The notes under the pieces were generated by a model, which worked only from the letters and a program-made list of their open reading frames with translations, was not told the DNA's origin and did no database searches. This document shows, piece by piece, positions 1 through 6,406 of a DNA stretch of 10,850 nucleotides. Position 1 is the first letter of the stretch, and every line of letters begins with the position of its first letter. The stretch comes from JBICHM01 sp043101835 (GTDB lineage Bacteria; Planctomycetota; Phycisphaerae; Phycisphaerales; UBA1924): positions 1-10,850 of the forward strand of contig JBICHM010000144.1 of assembly GCA_043101835.1 (NCBI GenBank), in the 5' to 3' direction. A program made the translations under genes and the position numbers.

Positions 1-1
1 G

Positions 2-2158
2 ATCGACTTCCACGCCGGCATCGCCATGCAGGCGTACCTGCGCTCGGGCGACGACGATGCGCGCCGCATCTGCGACTGGGCGAGGCGTACGGGGCGCCAG
101 GTGACCGTGCGCCTCGTGAAGGGCGCGTACTGGGATTACGAGACGATCAACGCCGAGCAGGAGGGCTGGCCCTGCCCGGTGTGGGCGGTGAAGCGCGACA
201 CCGATGCGTGCTTCGAGCGGATGACGCAGATCTTCCTCGACGCGATGCCGCGCTCGACGGATGAAGGCGGCGTGAAGCTCGCCCTCGGCTCGCACAACGT
301 TCGCTCCATCGGCGCGGCCCTCGAGGGCCTCGAGCGCCGCGGGCTGCCGACCGAGGCGCTCGAACTCCAGATGCTCCACGGCATGGCGGACCAGCTGAAG
401 CACGCCGCGGCCGACATGGGGCTGCGCGTGCGTGAGTATGTGCCCGTCGGCGAGATGATCCCCGGCATGGCGTACCTCGTGCGCCGCCTGCTCGAGAACA
501 CGAGCAACGAATCGTGGCTGAAGGCCGGCTTCCTCGACAACGCCGACACCGGCAAGCTTCTCGCCAGCCCGCACCGCGTCGCGAACGAGGGCCCGGCGCC
601 CGACGAGCGCCTGAAGACCAACCCGGAGCGTCACGCGCTCAGCCCCGCCGTCGAGGGCGTCGGCGACGGGCGGCCCTTCTACACCGAGCCGATGCGCGAC
701 TTCGCCTTCAAGAGCGTCCGCGACCGCTTCGCGCAGGCCATCGCCGGCGCCACCGTGCCGAAGGTCGCCAACGACAAGACGCCGGAAGACGGCGCGAAGG
801 CGATCGAGGTCGCCCACCGCTACTTCCCGACCTGGCGCGACACCGATCCGAAGACCCGCGCCGCGGTGCTCACCAAGGCCGCGGCGATCATGCGCCAGCA
901 GCGCGACGGCCTGGCAGGCGTGATGATCCGCGAGGCGGGCAAGACCTGGCGCGAGGCCGACGCCGATGTGTGCGAGGCGATCGATTTCTGCGAGTACTAC
1001 GCGCGCAACGCTGTGCCGATGTTCCTGCGCGAGCGTCTTGGCAAGTTCATCGGTGAACTGGATGAGCAGTGGCACCAGCCGCGCGGCGTCGCGGCCGTCA
1101 TCAGCCCGTGGAACTTCCCGCTGGCGATCTGCTGCGGCATGACGGTCGCGGCGCTCGTGACGGGCAACACCGTCATCGTGAAACCGGCGGAGCAGACGCC
1201 GGGCATCGCGCGGATTCTCGTGGACATTCTCTACGAGGCGGGCTGCCCGCGCGAGGCGCTGCACTTCCTGCCGGCGCCGGGCGAGACGACGGGCGCGGCG
1301 CTCGTGCGCGACCCGCGCATCGCGCTGATCGCCTTCACGGGCTCGAAGGCTGTGGGTCTCGACATCATCCAGGCGGCGGGCGTCACCCCCGAGGAGCAGC
1401 CCTTCGTGAAGAAGGTGATCTGCGAGATGGGGGGGAAGAACGCGATCATCATCGACGACAGCGCCGACCTCGACGAGGCGGTGCTGGGCGTGCGCGCGAG
1501 CGCCTTCGGCTTCCAGGGCCAGAAGTGCAGCGCGTGCAGCCGCGCGATCGTGCTCGAGAGCGCCCACGACACCTTCCTCGAGCGCCTCGTCGAGAGCACG
1601 AAGGCGCTGGTCATCGGCGACCCGCTCGAGCCCGGGACCGATATCGGCCCGGTGATCGACGCGGAGTCGAAGGCGAAGATCGAGTCTTACATCGAGAAGG
1701 GGAAGCAGCAGTCACGTCTCGCGCTGGCGATGGAGATCCCGGGCGGGCTGGAGCAGAAGACCGGCCGGCACTTTGTGGCGCCGCATGTCTTCAGCGAGGT
1801 CACGCCCGACCACGCGATCGCGCGTGAGGAGATCTTCGGCCCGGTGCTGGCGGTGCTGAAGGCGAAGGACTTCGACGAGGCCCTCGCGATCGCGAACGCG
1901 CCAGCGTACAAGCTCACCGGCGGCGTCTTCAGCCGCAAGCCCAGCCACCTCGAGCGCTGCAAGCGCGAGTTCCGCGTGGGCAACCTCTACCTCAACCGCG
2001 GCTGCACGGGCGCCTTGGTCGGGCGTCAGCCCTTCGGCGGCTTCGGCATGAGCGGCGTCGGCAGCAAGGCCGGCGGCGACGAGTACCTGCACCAGTTCGT
2101 GGAGCCGCGGGCGTCGTGCGAGAACACGATGCGGCGGGGGTTTGCGCCGGAGTTGTAG
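2..2158 (+). CDS. putA: Bifunctional proline dehydrogenase / L-glutamate gamma-semialdehyde (P5C) dehydrogenase, PutA-type, 5'-truncated by window edge
   Basis: The frame is open from base 2 and has no start in the window, so the N-terminus lies upstream; 718 residues are visible. The enzyme oxidises proline to P5C (FAD domain) and then to glutamate (NAD(P)-dependent domain). The end of the proline dehydrogenase barrel is seen at bases about 2-520: VRLVKGAYWDYE, then YVPVGE and YLVRRLLEN, the substrate-binding double arginine. The aldehyde dehydrogenase domain follows from about base 700: SPWNFP (oxyanion Asn, codon near 1112), FTGSKAVG (NAD binding), CEMGGKN (general-base Glu near 1424), GQKCSACSR (catalytic Cys codon 1526-1528), EEIFGPV and PFGGFGMSG. 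It ends soon after the ALDH fold, with no extra C-terminal domain visible. Whether a DNA-binding ribbon-helix-helix domain exists cannot be judged. The internal ATG at 26 lies inside the barrel and is not the start. The downstream gene converges, 38 bases away. Confidence 0.95.
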   Translation: MDFHAGIAMQAYLRSGDDDARRICDWARRTGRQVTVRLVKGAYWDYETINAEQEGWPCPVWAVKRDTDACFERMTQIFLDAMPRSTDEGGVKLALGSHNVRSIGAALEGLERRGLPTEALELQMLHGMADQLKHAAADMGLRVREYVPVGEMIPGMAYLVRRLLENTSNESWLKAGFLDNADTGKLLASPHRVANEGPAPDERLKTNPERHALSPAVEGVGDGRPFYTEPMRDFAFKSVRDRFAQAIAGATVPKVANDKTPEDGAKAIEVAHRYFPTWRDTDPKTRAAVLTKAAAIMRQQRDGLAGVMIREAGKTWREADADVCEAIDFCEYYARNAVPMFLRERLGKFIGELDEQWHQPRGVAAVISPWNFPLAICCGMTVAALVTGNTVIVKPAEQTPGIARILVDILYEAGCPREALHFLPAPGETTGAALVRDPRIALIAFTGSKAVGLDIIQAAGVTPEEQPFVKKVICEMGGKNAIIIDDSADLDEAVLGVRASAFGFQGQKCSACSRAIVLESAHDTFLERLVESTKALVIGDPLEPGTDIGPVIDAESKAKIESYIEKGKQQSRLALAMEIPGGLEQKTGRHFVAPHVFSEVTPDHAIAREEIFGPVLAVLKAKDFDEALAIANAPAYKLTGGVFSRKPSHLERCKREFRVGNLYLNRGCTGALVGRQPFGGFGMSGVGSKAGGDEYLHQFVEPRASCENTMRRGFAPEL

Positions 2159-2196
2159 ACCGGAAGTGGCACCCGCCTCACCCGATCCGTTTGCCC

Positions 2197-3084
2197 TCAC
2201 CCGCCCACCTGCTGCCCCGTCATTGCTTCCCGAAACAGATCGATATCGATCCCCAGCGGCGATGTCGTCGCGTCGGCCACGAGGCCGGCGAACTTTTCGC
2301 CGAGGTCCGCCGTGCACTTCGCGTGGGCGTTGAGCAGTTCGGCCGGCGGGAACTTGACGACCTTCGCGCCCTCCTGCTGGCTCGCGAACTGTTCCGCGGC
2401 GTGCATCTGGGTGAAGAAGGGGAAGAGCAGCTTGTCGTTCGCCGGCGCGAGGGCGAGGCGGCCGTCGGCCGTCTGGATGGCGAAGAGCACCTTCAAGCCG
2501 GCGAGCACGCGGTAGGCGTCGAGGTACGCCTTCTTTGCGTTGGCGCGCACGGCGGTGCGCGCCATGGCGCCGAAGCACGCGCCCGGCGGCACGCCGTGGA
2601 AGTGCGCGTACATGCCCGGCAGCGTGTCGATGGTGGTGCCGAAGCCGTTGTGGGTCCCGGGCACGTTGTCGAACATCAGCGCCTCGACGCCGGGGAATGC
2701 GCTGCAGACGTACGCGAGCGCGCGGGGCATCGCGATTTCGACCACCGCCGTCGCGCCGTCCTTGCCGGCCTCCTTCGACCAGTGGGCGCCGGCCTGCTCG
2801 GCGCGCTCGTGGGTGCTGTACACCGGCACGAACTTCGTCTGCCCGTTGGCGAGGGTGAGGATCGCCGGCCCCTGGCCCTCCTGCATGCTCTCGGGGGTCA
2901 TGTCGGCGCTGGCGATGAAGTGCCAGGCGTCGAGGCCGAGCACCGCCTCCCAGAAGGTGAGCGTCGTCTCGCGCGCGGCCTCGCCCTGGAGGCTCTCGCG
3001 GAGGGCGTCGAGGGCCTGCTGCGTCGCCTCGTCGGGCGCGGTGGGCGTCTTGGGCTGCTCTGGCGGGGTCTGTTCGTCTGGCAC
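2197..3084 (-). CDS. SseB-like protein with two tandem SseB-type repeats, function unknown
   Basis: This is a 295-residue soluble protein with no signal peptide or membrane segment. I chose the GTG at 3084-3082 because GGAG lies 7 bases upstream and the coding-like sequence starts there (VPDEQTPPEQPK). The frame stays open further upstream to an ATG at 3252, but that stretch is Arg/Pro/Trp-rich and looks non-coding. Residues 1-40 are a Pro/Glu-rich linker. Residues about 43-145 and 197-290 have the same order: strand, ANGQTKFVPVYSTHERAEQ versus ANDKLLFPFFTQMHAAEQFA, a PRALAYV/PPAELLNAH helix, then VEALMFDN/FAGLVADA. The pattern (hydrophobic-aromatic-T/S-x-x-x-A, then G/P-x-hydrophobic) is that of the SseB/enhanced-serine-sensitivity N-terminal domain. 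SseB-type domains also occur in secretion-linked proteins, but nothing nearby supports a specific role. The coding region is convincing; the family name rests on pattern recognition alone. Confidence 0.7.
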   Translation of the reverse strand: MPDEQTPPEQPKTPTAPDEATQQALDALRESLQGEAARETTLTFWEAVLGLDAWHFIASADMTPESMQEGQGPAILTLANGQTKFVPVYSTHERAEQAGAHWSKEAGKDGATAVVEIAMPRALAYVCSAFPGVEALMFDNVPGTHNGFGTTIDTLPGMYAHFHGVPPGACFGAMARTAVRANAKKAYLDAYRVLAGLKVLFAIQTADGRLALAPANDKLLFPFFTQMHAAEQFASQQEGAKVVKFPPAELLNAHAKCTADLGEKFAGLVADATTSPLGIDIDLFREAMTGQQVGG

Positions 3085-3135
3085 GGGGCGGCTCCGGGTC
3101 GCGTGGGCGCCGGCGCATCCGGAGCCTGCATGTGG

Positions 3136-3164
3136 AGTGTCGGCCGGATCGGGCGGGTGTGCAA
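3136..3164 (-). promoter_or_regulatory. Possible sigma70-like promoter for the SseB-like gene
   Basis: Read on the minus strand, TTGCAC (3164-3159) is separated by 17 bases from GACACT (3141-3136). The -35 begins with the conserved TTG; the -10 matches TATAAT at only three positions. It would start transcription about 45 bases ahead of the GTG start, leaving room for the GGAG ribosome site. It lies in the 155-base divergent region 3085-3239. For the plus-strand lipoprotein, this region offers only a bare -10-like TATCTT (3209-3214) with no recognisable -35. Confidence 0.3.
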
Positions 3165-3239
3165 CGGGAAGCCGCGGCCAGGGCCGCCATGCGGCTCGCA
3201 GGCCCGTGTATCTTGGCGCGATCACTCCGGAGGACCACC

Positions 3240-3512
3240 ATGACCATGACACAGCGACGCAAAGCCGCCCTCACCCTCAGCGCCGCGGCGATCCTGACCG
3301 TCGGCCTCGCCGGCTGCGGGGCCAAGCACTACCGGTACACCGATCTGCAGACCAGCCGCGAGTTCTACGCGAAGGGCGGCAAGGTCGACAACGAGCGCGG
3401 CGGCGCCGTGACCTTCACCGACGCCAACACCGGGCGGCGCGTCACGCTGCAGTCGTACGAGCGCGACCGCATCTCGAAGCAGGCATACAAGGAAGCGACG
3501 GGTGGCGACTGA
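3240..3512 (+). CDS. Small YgdI/YgdR-like (DUF903-type) lipoprotein, paralogue A
   Basis: A 90-residue secreted lipoprotein. The ATG at 3240 has a strong GGAGG at 3229-3233, 6 bases upstream; it is followed by a basic n-region (MTMTQRRKA), a hydrophobic core and the lipobox LAGC with Cys26 as lipidation site. The mature part is about 65 residues: HYRYTDLQTS, a variable turn, GGAVTFTDANTG and RVTLQSYERDRI. It aligns over its length with the two lipoproteins at 4975 and 5361, and is closest to the latter (AK-H/R-aromatic-R-x-TDL-x-T; F-x-DA-x-TG; L-x-x-aromatic-E-x-x-RI-x-K-x-A). The layout recalls E. coli YgdI/YgdR, small lipoproteins with one small beta-barrel-like domain. This is the most diverged copy at the GDVYY position (SREFY). 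Its last 11 bases overlap the acetyltransferase start, so the two are probably translationally coupled. Molecular function is unknown. Confidence 0.85.
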   Translation: MTMTQRRKAALTLSAAAILTVGLAGCGAKHYRYTDLQTSREFYAKGGKVDNERGGAVTFTDANTGRRVTLQSYERDRISKQAYKEATGGD

Positions 3513-4101
3513 CGGGCCGGGCCTCCTCCCGCCGCCGTCGGCGCGCCTGCGTTTCCGGCGGTTCGAGGCAACGGACGTCCCCGACATCCTCGCCACCTTC
3601 AACAATCCCGAAGCGCAGCGATTCTTCGGCCTTCTTGATGAAGCCAAGGCGCGCGACATGATCGCGCGCCAGCACGCGCGGTACGAGCGCGACGGCTTCG
3701 GCTTCTGGATGCTCGAGTTGCGCGAGACCGGCGAGCATGTCGGCGACTGCGGCTTCAGCATGCAGGAGTTCGACTCCAGCGACCCCGCCGACGGCCCGGG
3801 GCCATTCCCCGAGGTCGGCTACCACCTGCGCCCGGAGCATCGGGGGAAGGGGTACGCCGCGGAAGCCGCCGGCCACACGCTGGCGTGGGCCTTCGAGGCG
3901 ACGGCGTTCGACCGCATCTGGTCGTTCGTCCACAACGAGAACGCCGGGTCGATCCGCGTCGCCGAGCGGATCCACACACGGCGCGGGCCCGCAGGGGAGA
4001 AGATGGAGACTGTGATTCGGTCGTACTTCACGCTGCGGGAGGACTTCGCGTCGGGGATGCCGACGATCCGTGCCCTCGCCGACGGATCCGTGCCTCGCTA
4101 G
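3502..4101 (+). CDS. GNAT-family N-acetyltransferase (RimJ/RimL-like)
   Basis: A 199-residue cytoplasmic enzyme predicted to transfer acetyl from acetyl-CoA to an unidentified amine. The GTG start at 3502 overlaps the preceding lipoprotein by 11 bases and is preceded by AAGGAAG, an excellent ribosome site about 6 bases upstream. Visible family marks are the opening LRFRRFEATDVPDIL (the first strand and helix of RimJ/RimL-type GNATs), WMLELRETGEHVGDCGF (central strands), EVGYHLRPEHRGKGYAAEA (motif A, with the R-G-K-G-Y pyrophosphate loop at residues 114-118), and the CoA-side asparagine motif NENAGSIRVAER (residues 145-156). The usual 'eklGF' after that motif is replaced by ERIHTRRG, a small deviation. 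The C-terminal tail beyond the fold is about 20 residues. Substrate cannot be told from sequence; RimJ/L-like GNATs modify protein N-termini, antibiotics or small molecules. Confidence 0.9.
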   Translation: MATDGPGLLPPPSARLRFRRFEATDVPDILATFNNPEAQRFFGLLDEAKARDMIARQHARYERDGFGFWMLELRETGEHVGDCGFSMQEFDSSDPADGPGPFPEVGYHLRPEHRGKGYAAEAAGHTLAWAFEATAFDRIWSFVHNENAGSIRVAERIHTRRGPAGEKMETVIRSYFTLREDFASGMPTIRALADGSVPR

Positions 4102-4104
4102 CCT
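4099..4104 (+). promoter_or_regulatory. Possible -10 element (TAnnnT) for a short-leader transcript of the hydrolase
   Basis: TAGCCT overlaps the acetyltransferase stop codon and ends 10 bases before the ATG at 4115. Transcription from it would begin at or a few bases before the start codon, giving a leaderless or almost leaderless message, which would explain the missing Shine-Dalgarno sequence. No -35 was recognised. Confidence 0.2.
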
Positions 4105-4114
4105 GCCGCCTCGC

Positions 4115-4837
4115 ATGAAGCTGACCTTTCTGGGCACCAAGGGGGCGATCAAGGAATCGTCGCCCCGTCACCGGATGCACTCGGCGTTGCTCGTCGAGTA
4201 TCTGCGCACGCGCGTGCTCATCGATTGCGGCGAGTCGTGGCTTGGCATGGCCCACGATCTTCGCCCTGATTTCATCGCGCTGACCCACGCGCACGACGAC
4301 CACGCCGCGGGCCTCGCCGACGGCGCGCCGTGCTTTGTGTACGCGACGAAGGAGACCTGGGCCCTCATCGACGATTTCCCGCTCGACGACCGCGATGTGC
4401 TCGCGCCCGGTCGCACGGCGAAACTCGCGGATGTGCGCGTGCGCCCGTTCCCGGTCGAGCACTCGACGCGATGCCCGGCGGTGGCGCTACGGATCACCTG
4501 CGGGCGGCGCAGCGTGCTGTATTGCTCGGATGTCGTCAGCATTCGCGATGAGCAGGGCGCAATGGAGGGGATCGATCTCTACATCGGCGACGGCGCGACC
4601 GTCACGCGTTCGCTCGTAAAGCCTTCGGGTGGCGCGCTCGTTGGGCACACGCCGATTCGCACGCAACTGACCTGGTGCGCGCGGCAGGGCGTGCATCGGG
4701 CCGTCTTCACCCACTGCGGGAAGGACATCGTCCGGGGCGACGAGCGGACGATCGGGCCGAAGATCCGGCGCATGGGCGAGGAGCGGGGGGTGGACGCCTC
4801 CATCGCCCACGACGGCATGACGCTCGTGCTGCGATAA
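4115..4837 (+). CDS. Metallo-beta-lactamase-fold hydrolase (RNase Z / PhnP-like layout)
   Basis: A 240-residue protein starting MKLTFLGTKG, the typical first strand of this fold, which is why I prefer the ATG at 4115. An in-frame GTG at 4070 would add 15 unconvincing residues. The dinuclear metal site is complete: HAHDDH at residues 58-63, His116 (VEHS), Asp139 (YCSDV) and His200 (FTHCG); His178 lies in VGHTP. The order of strands and the H-S and S-D motifs resemble the RNase Z/PhnP/YycJ branch rather than true beta-lactamases. No signal peptide is seen, so it is probably a cytoplasmic phosphodiesterase-type hydrolase; the substrate is unknown. It follows the acetyltransferase by 13 bases and probably shares its transcript. 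There is no Shine-Dalgarno sequence, but a TAGCCT at 4099-4104 precedes the ATG by 10 bases. Confidence 0.9.
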   Translation: MKLTFLGTKGAIKESSPRHRMHSALLVEYLRTRVLIDCGESWLGMAHDLRPDFIALTHAHDDHAAGLADGAPCFVYATKETWALIDDFPLDDRDVLAPGRTAKLADVRVRPFPVEHSTRCPAVALRITCGRRSVLYCSDVVSIRDEQGAMEGIDLYIGDGATVTRSLVKPSGGALVGHTPIRTQLTWCARQGVHRAVFTHCGKDIVRGDERTIGPKIRRMGEERGVDASIAHDGMTLVLR

Positions 4838-4887
4838 CCGCGGCTTCATCGGCGCAGGCGTCACGACCCGAACCCGGACCCGGGCGT

Positions 4888-4916
4888 CGGCGGCGCCGGG
4901 TGGCCGCACGCCGCCG
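4888..4916. other. GC-rich inverted repeat between hydrolase and lipoprotein B
   Basis: CGGCGGCG (4888-4895) and CGCCGCCG (4909-4916) form a perfect 8-base-pair stem around a 13-base loop, in the 137-base gap between the hydrolase stop and the lipoprotein B start. No U-run follows, so it is not a classical intrinsic terminator. In DNA this rich in G and C such stems can arise by chance. I see no convincing promoter in the rest of this gap. Confidence 0.3.
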
Positions 4917-4974
4917 GGAGGTCGATACGTGCGGGAACCGCGCCGACGAGCGGCGCCGGTTGGAGACCCACGCC

Positions 4975-5250
4975 ATGCCGAACCGCACCCGACGCGTCCT
5001 CGCCACCTCGCTCGCCCTTACCGGCGCCCTCGTGCTCACCGGTTGCTCGGGCTACTGGCAGGTGACCGACACCCGCCACGGCGACGTGTACTACACCGAC
5101 CAGAAGCCGTCGCCGCGCGCCGAGACCGGCCTTGTCCGCTTCGTGGACGCCGACACCGGCGCGGTCATCACGCTCGACGCCTACGCGATCGAGCGGGCCG
5201 ACAAGAAGCAGGCCCGCGAGTCGGTGCTCGCCAGCCATCCCGAGGGCTGA
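4975..5250 (+). CDS. Small YgdI/YgdR-like (DUF903-type) lipoprotein, paralogue B
   Basis: A 91-residue lipoprotein. The ATG at 4975 follows GGAG by 9 bases. Signal: MPNRTRRVLA, hydrophobic core, lipobox LTGC with Cys24. This copy looks most like E. coli YgdR: TD-x-KP, then ETGLVRFVDADTG, compared with the recalled YgdR pattern TDGKP...DTGLV-x-x-x-D-x-x-G. It shares GDVYY exactly with paralogue C and F-x-DA-x-TG with both others. The tail after the domain (about residues 73-91) is charged and not conserved among the copies. The product should be anchored to a membrane by lipid with one small beta-rich domain. The 137 bases upstream separate it from the hydrolase, so it may have its own promoter, but I could not identify one. 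Confidence 0.85.
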   Translation: MPNRTRRVLATSLALTGALVLTGCSGYWQVTDTRHGDVYYTDQKPSPRAETGLVRFVDADTGAVITLDAYAIERADKKQARESVLASHPEG

Positions 5251-5291
5251 GCGCTGGCGCCGGGCCGAGGCGCGTCCGGTGGCCGCCGCGC

Positions 5292-5320
5292 TTGAGCAAC
5301 GACGCCCGGCGTCGTAGCGT
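5292..5320 (+). promoter_or_regulatory. Sigma70-like promoter for the lipoprotein C-TerC pair
   Basis: TTGAGC (5292-5297) lies 17 bases, the optimal distance, from TAGCGT (5315-5320). The -35 matches TTGACA at four positions and the -10 keeps the key TA...T. Transcription would start near 5327, about 34 bases before the ATG at 5361, leaving room for the ribosome site at 5350-5353. The spacer is occupied by a palindrome (listed separately). Confidence 0.45.
5299..5315. promoter_or_regulatory. Perfect palindrome in promoter spacer, candidate operator
   Basis: ACGACGC (5299-5305), CCG, GCGTCGT (5309-5315): a perfect 7-base inverted repeat with a 3-base centre, running from two bases after the -35 to the first base of the -10. 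The position fits binding of a dimeric regulator that blocks or remodels the promoter. Alternatively, as RNA it could form a hairpin ending the lipoprotein B transcript, but no U-run follows. No regulator gene sits beside it. Confidence 0.4.
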
Positions 5321-5360
5321 GCCCGTTCGCCGCTGGAGCCGCGGCGTGCGGAGATCGCCC

Positions 5361-5639
5361 ATGCGCGCACCACGCTCTGTCGCCTCGCTTCGACTCGTCG
5401 CGCTTCTCGCCGTCTCCGGCGCGCTGTGCGCCGGCTGCGCGAAGCGGTTTCGGATCACCGATCTCGAGACCGGCGACGTGTACTACTCGTCCGAGTTTCG
5501 GCCGAAGCAGGTGACCGACACCGGTCGCGCCGTCTTCGTCGATGCGGAGACCGGGGCCCTCATCCGGCTTGAGGAGTTCGAGTACAAGCGCATCGGCAAG
5601 CGCGCATTCAGGCGCGCCGTTGAGGTCGGCGGTCGCTGA
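5361..5639 (+). CDS. Small YgdI/YgdR-like (DUF903-type) lipoprotein, paralogue C, paired with TerC
   Basis: A 92-residue lipoprotein starting at the ATG at 5361, with GGAG 7 bases upstream. The signal peptide has a basic start and a hydrophobic stretch ending LCAGC; Cys26 is the likely lipidated residue, with a cysteine rather than leucine at -3, a mild deviation from the lipobox. The mature domain reads RFRITDLETGDVYYSS, a turn, TDTGRAVFVDAETGALIRL, then EEFEYKRIGKRAFRRA. It shares TDL-x-T and the RI-x-K-x-A tail with paralogue A, and GDVYY and VDA-x-TGA with paralogue B, so it bridges the two. Only 14 bases separate its stop from the TerC start, so they are almost certainly one operon. E. 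coli has a YgdR lipoprotein next to the TerC protein YgdQ, which supports both identifications. Function unknown. Confidence 0.87.
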   Translation: MRAPRSVASLRLVALLAVSGALCAGCAKRFRITDLETGDVYYSSEFRPKQVTDTGRAVFVDAETGALIRLEEFEYKRIGKRAFRRAVEVGGR

Positions 5640-5653
5640 GGCGCGGGGGCCCC

Positions 5654-6406
5654 ATGCTCGAGAACCTTCTGACCTTCCAGGCGCTCGCGGCGTTCCTGAC
5701 GCTGACGCTGCTCGAGATCGTGCTGGGCATCGACAACATCGTCGTCATCGCGATCGTCACCGGTCGGCTCCCGGAAGAGCGCCGGCCGGCGGCGCGACGC
5801 ATCGGCCTTTCGCTCGCGATGGGCATGCGCATCGCGCTGCTCCTGGCGATCGCCTGGATCATCAGTCTCACGAAGCCGCTCTTTGAGGCGTTCGACCACG
5901 AGTTTTCGTGGAAGGACCTCATCATGATCGCCGGCGGTCTCTTCCTGATCGCGAAGGCGACGAAGGAGCTGCACGCCACGGTGGAGGGTGTGGATCACCA
6001 CGCGGCCTCGCGCGGCGCCCCGTCATTCATGGGCGCGGTCACGCAGATCCTGCTCCTCGACGCCGTCTTCAGCATCGACTCGGTGCTCACCGCGGTGGGG
6101 ATGACCGACCAGGTGCCGATCATGATCGGCGCGGTCGTCGTGGCGGTGGGGGTGATGCTCGTCTTCGCCGGCGCCGTCTCGGCGTTCATCGAGCGGAACC
6201 CGACGACGAAGGTGCTCGCGCTTGCGTTCCTGCTGCTCATCGGTGTGCTGCTTGTCGCCGACGGGCTGGGGCAGCATGTGCCGCGCGGGTACGTGTATTT
6301 CGCGCTGGCCTTCAGCCTCGCGGTCGAGGGGCTCAACATCCGCGCCCGCATCAAGCGCCGGCGCAAGGCCGAGCGCGAGGCCGCGTCCGCTACGGCGAAG
6401 GCCTGA
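5654..6406 (+). CDS. TerC-family integral membrane protein (YgdQ-like)
   Basis: A 250-residue inner-membrane protein with about seven hydrophobic segments. Both TerC signatures are present: LLEIVLGIDNIVVIAIV (Glu21, Asp27, Asn28) and LLLDAVFSIDSVLTAVG (Asp136, Asp142), acidic residues inside membrane helices thought to handle a metal ion. Further YgdQ-like marks are SLTKPLF, KDLIMIAGGLFLI-x-KA-x-KE, HVP-x-GYVYFA and SLAVEGLN near the end. A highly charged cytoplasmic tail (KRRRKAEREA) follows. TerC relatives include the E. coli Mn exporter Alx and Bacillus proteins that supply Mn to exported enzymes; which role applies here is inference. The start ATG at 5654 has GAGG overlapping the upstream stop at a rather long 12-base distance. 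It lies 14 bases after lipoprotein C. Its last 17 bases overlap the convergent DUF1294 gene. Confidence 0.93.
   Translation: MLENLLTFQALAAFLTLTLLEIVLGIDNIVVIAIVTGRLPEERRPAARRIGLSLAMGMRIALLLAIAWIISLTKPLFEAFDHEFSWKDLIMIAGGLFLIAKATKELHATVEGVDHHAASRGAPSFMGAVTQILLLDAVFSIDSVLTAVGMTDQVPIMIGAVVVAVGVMLVFAGAVSAFIERNPTTKVLALAFLLLIGVLLVADGLGQHVPRGYVYFALAFSLAVEGLNIRARIKRRRKAEREAASATAKA

Noticed and set aside
2176..2203. Two copies of CCTCACCCG with a 10-base gap in the PutA/SseB-like convergent region
   Set aside because: Only nine bases, C-rich, and the second copy overlaps the SseB-like stop codon; likely chance. No hairpin terminator was visible there either.
3132..3239. In-frame N-terminal extension of lipoprotein A (start at 3132)
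   Set aside because: It would bury the signal peptide behind 36 Arg-rich residues; the ATG at 3240 has a strong ribosome site and a proper lipoprotein signal.
1712..3325. A 537-codon minus-strand frame across the PutA end and the SseB-like gene
   Set aside because: It is the shadow of both genes in another frame, Arg/Ala-rich and without motifs.
3502..4837. GNAT plus MBL-fold pair as a resistance cassette (aminoglycoside acetyltransferase and beta-lactamase)
   Set aside because: The GNAT is RimJ/L-like, and the hydrolase has the RNase Z/PhnP-type layout without a signal peptide; no mobile element is nearby.
5299..5315. The 7-bp-arm palindrome read as an intrinsic terminator of lipoprotein B
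   Set aside because: No U-run follows, and its exact fit between -35 and -10 elements makes an operator the better reading, though termination is not excluded.
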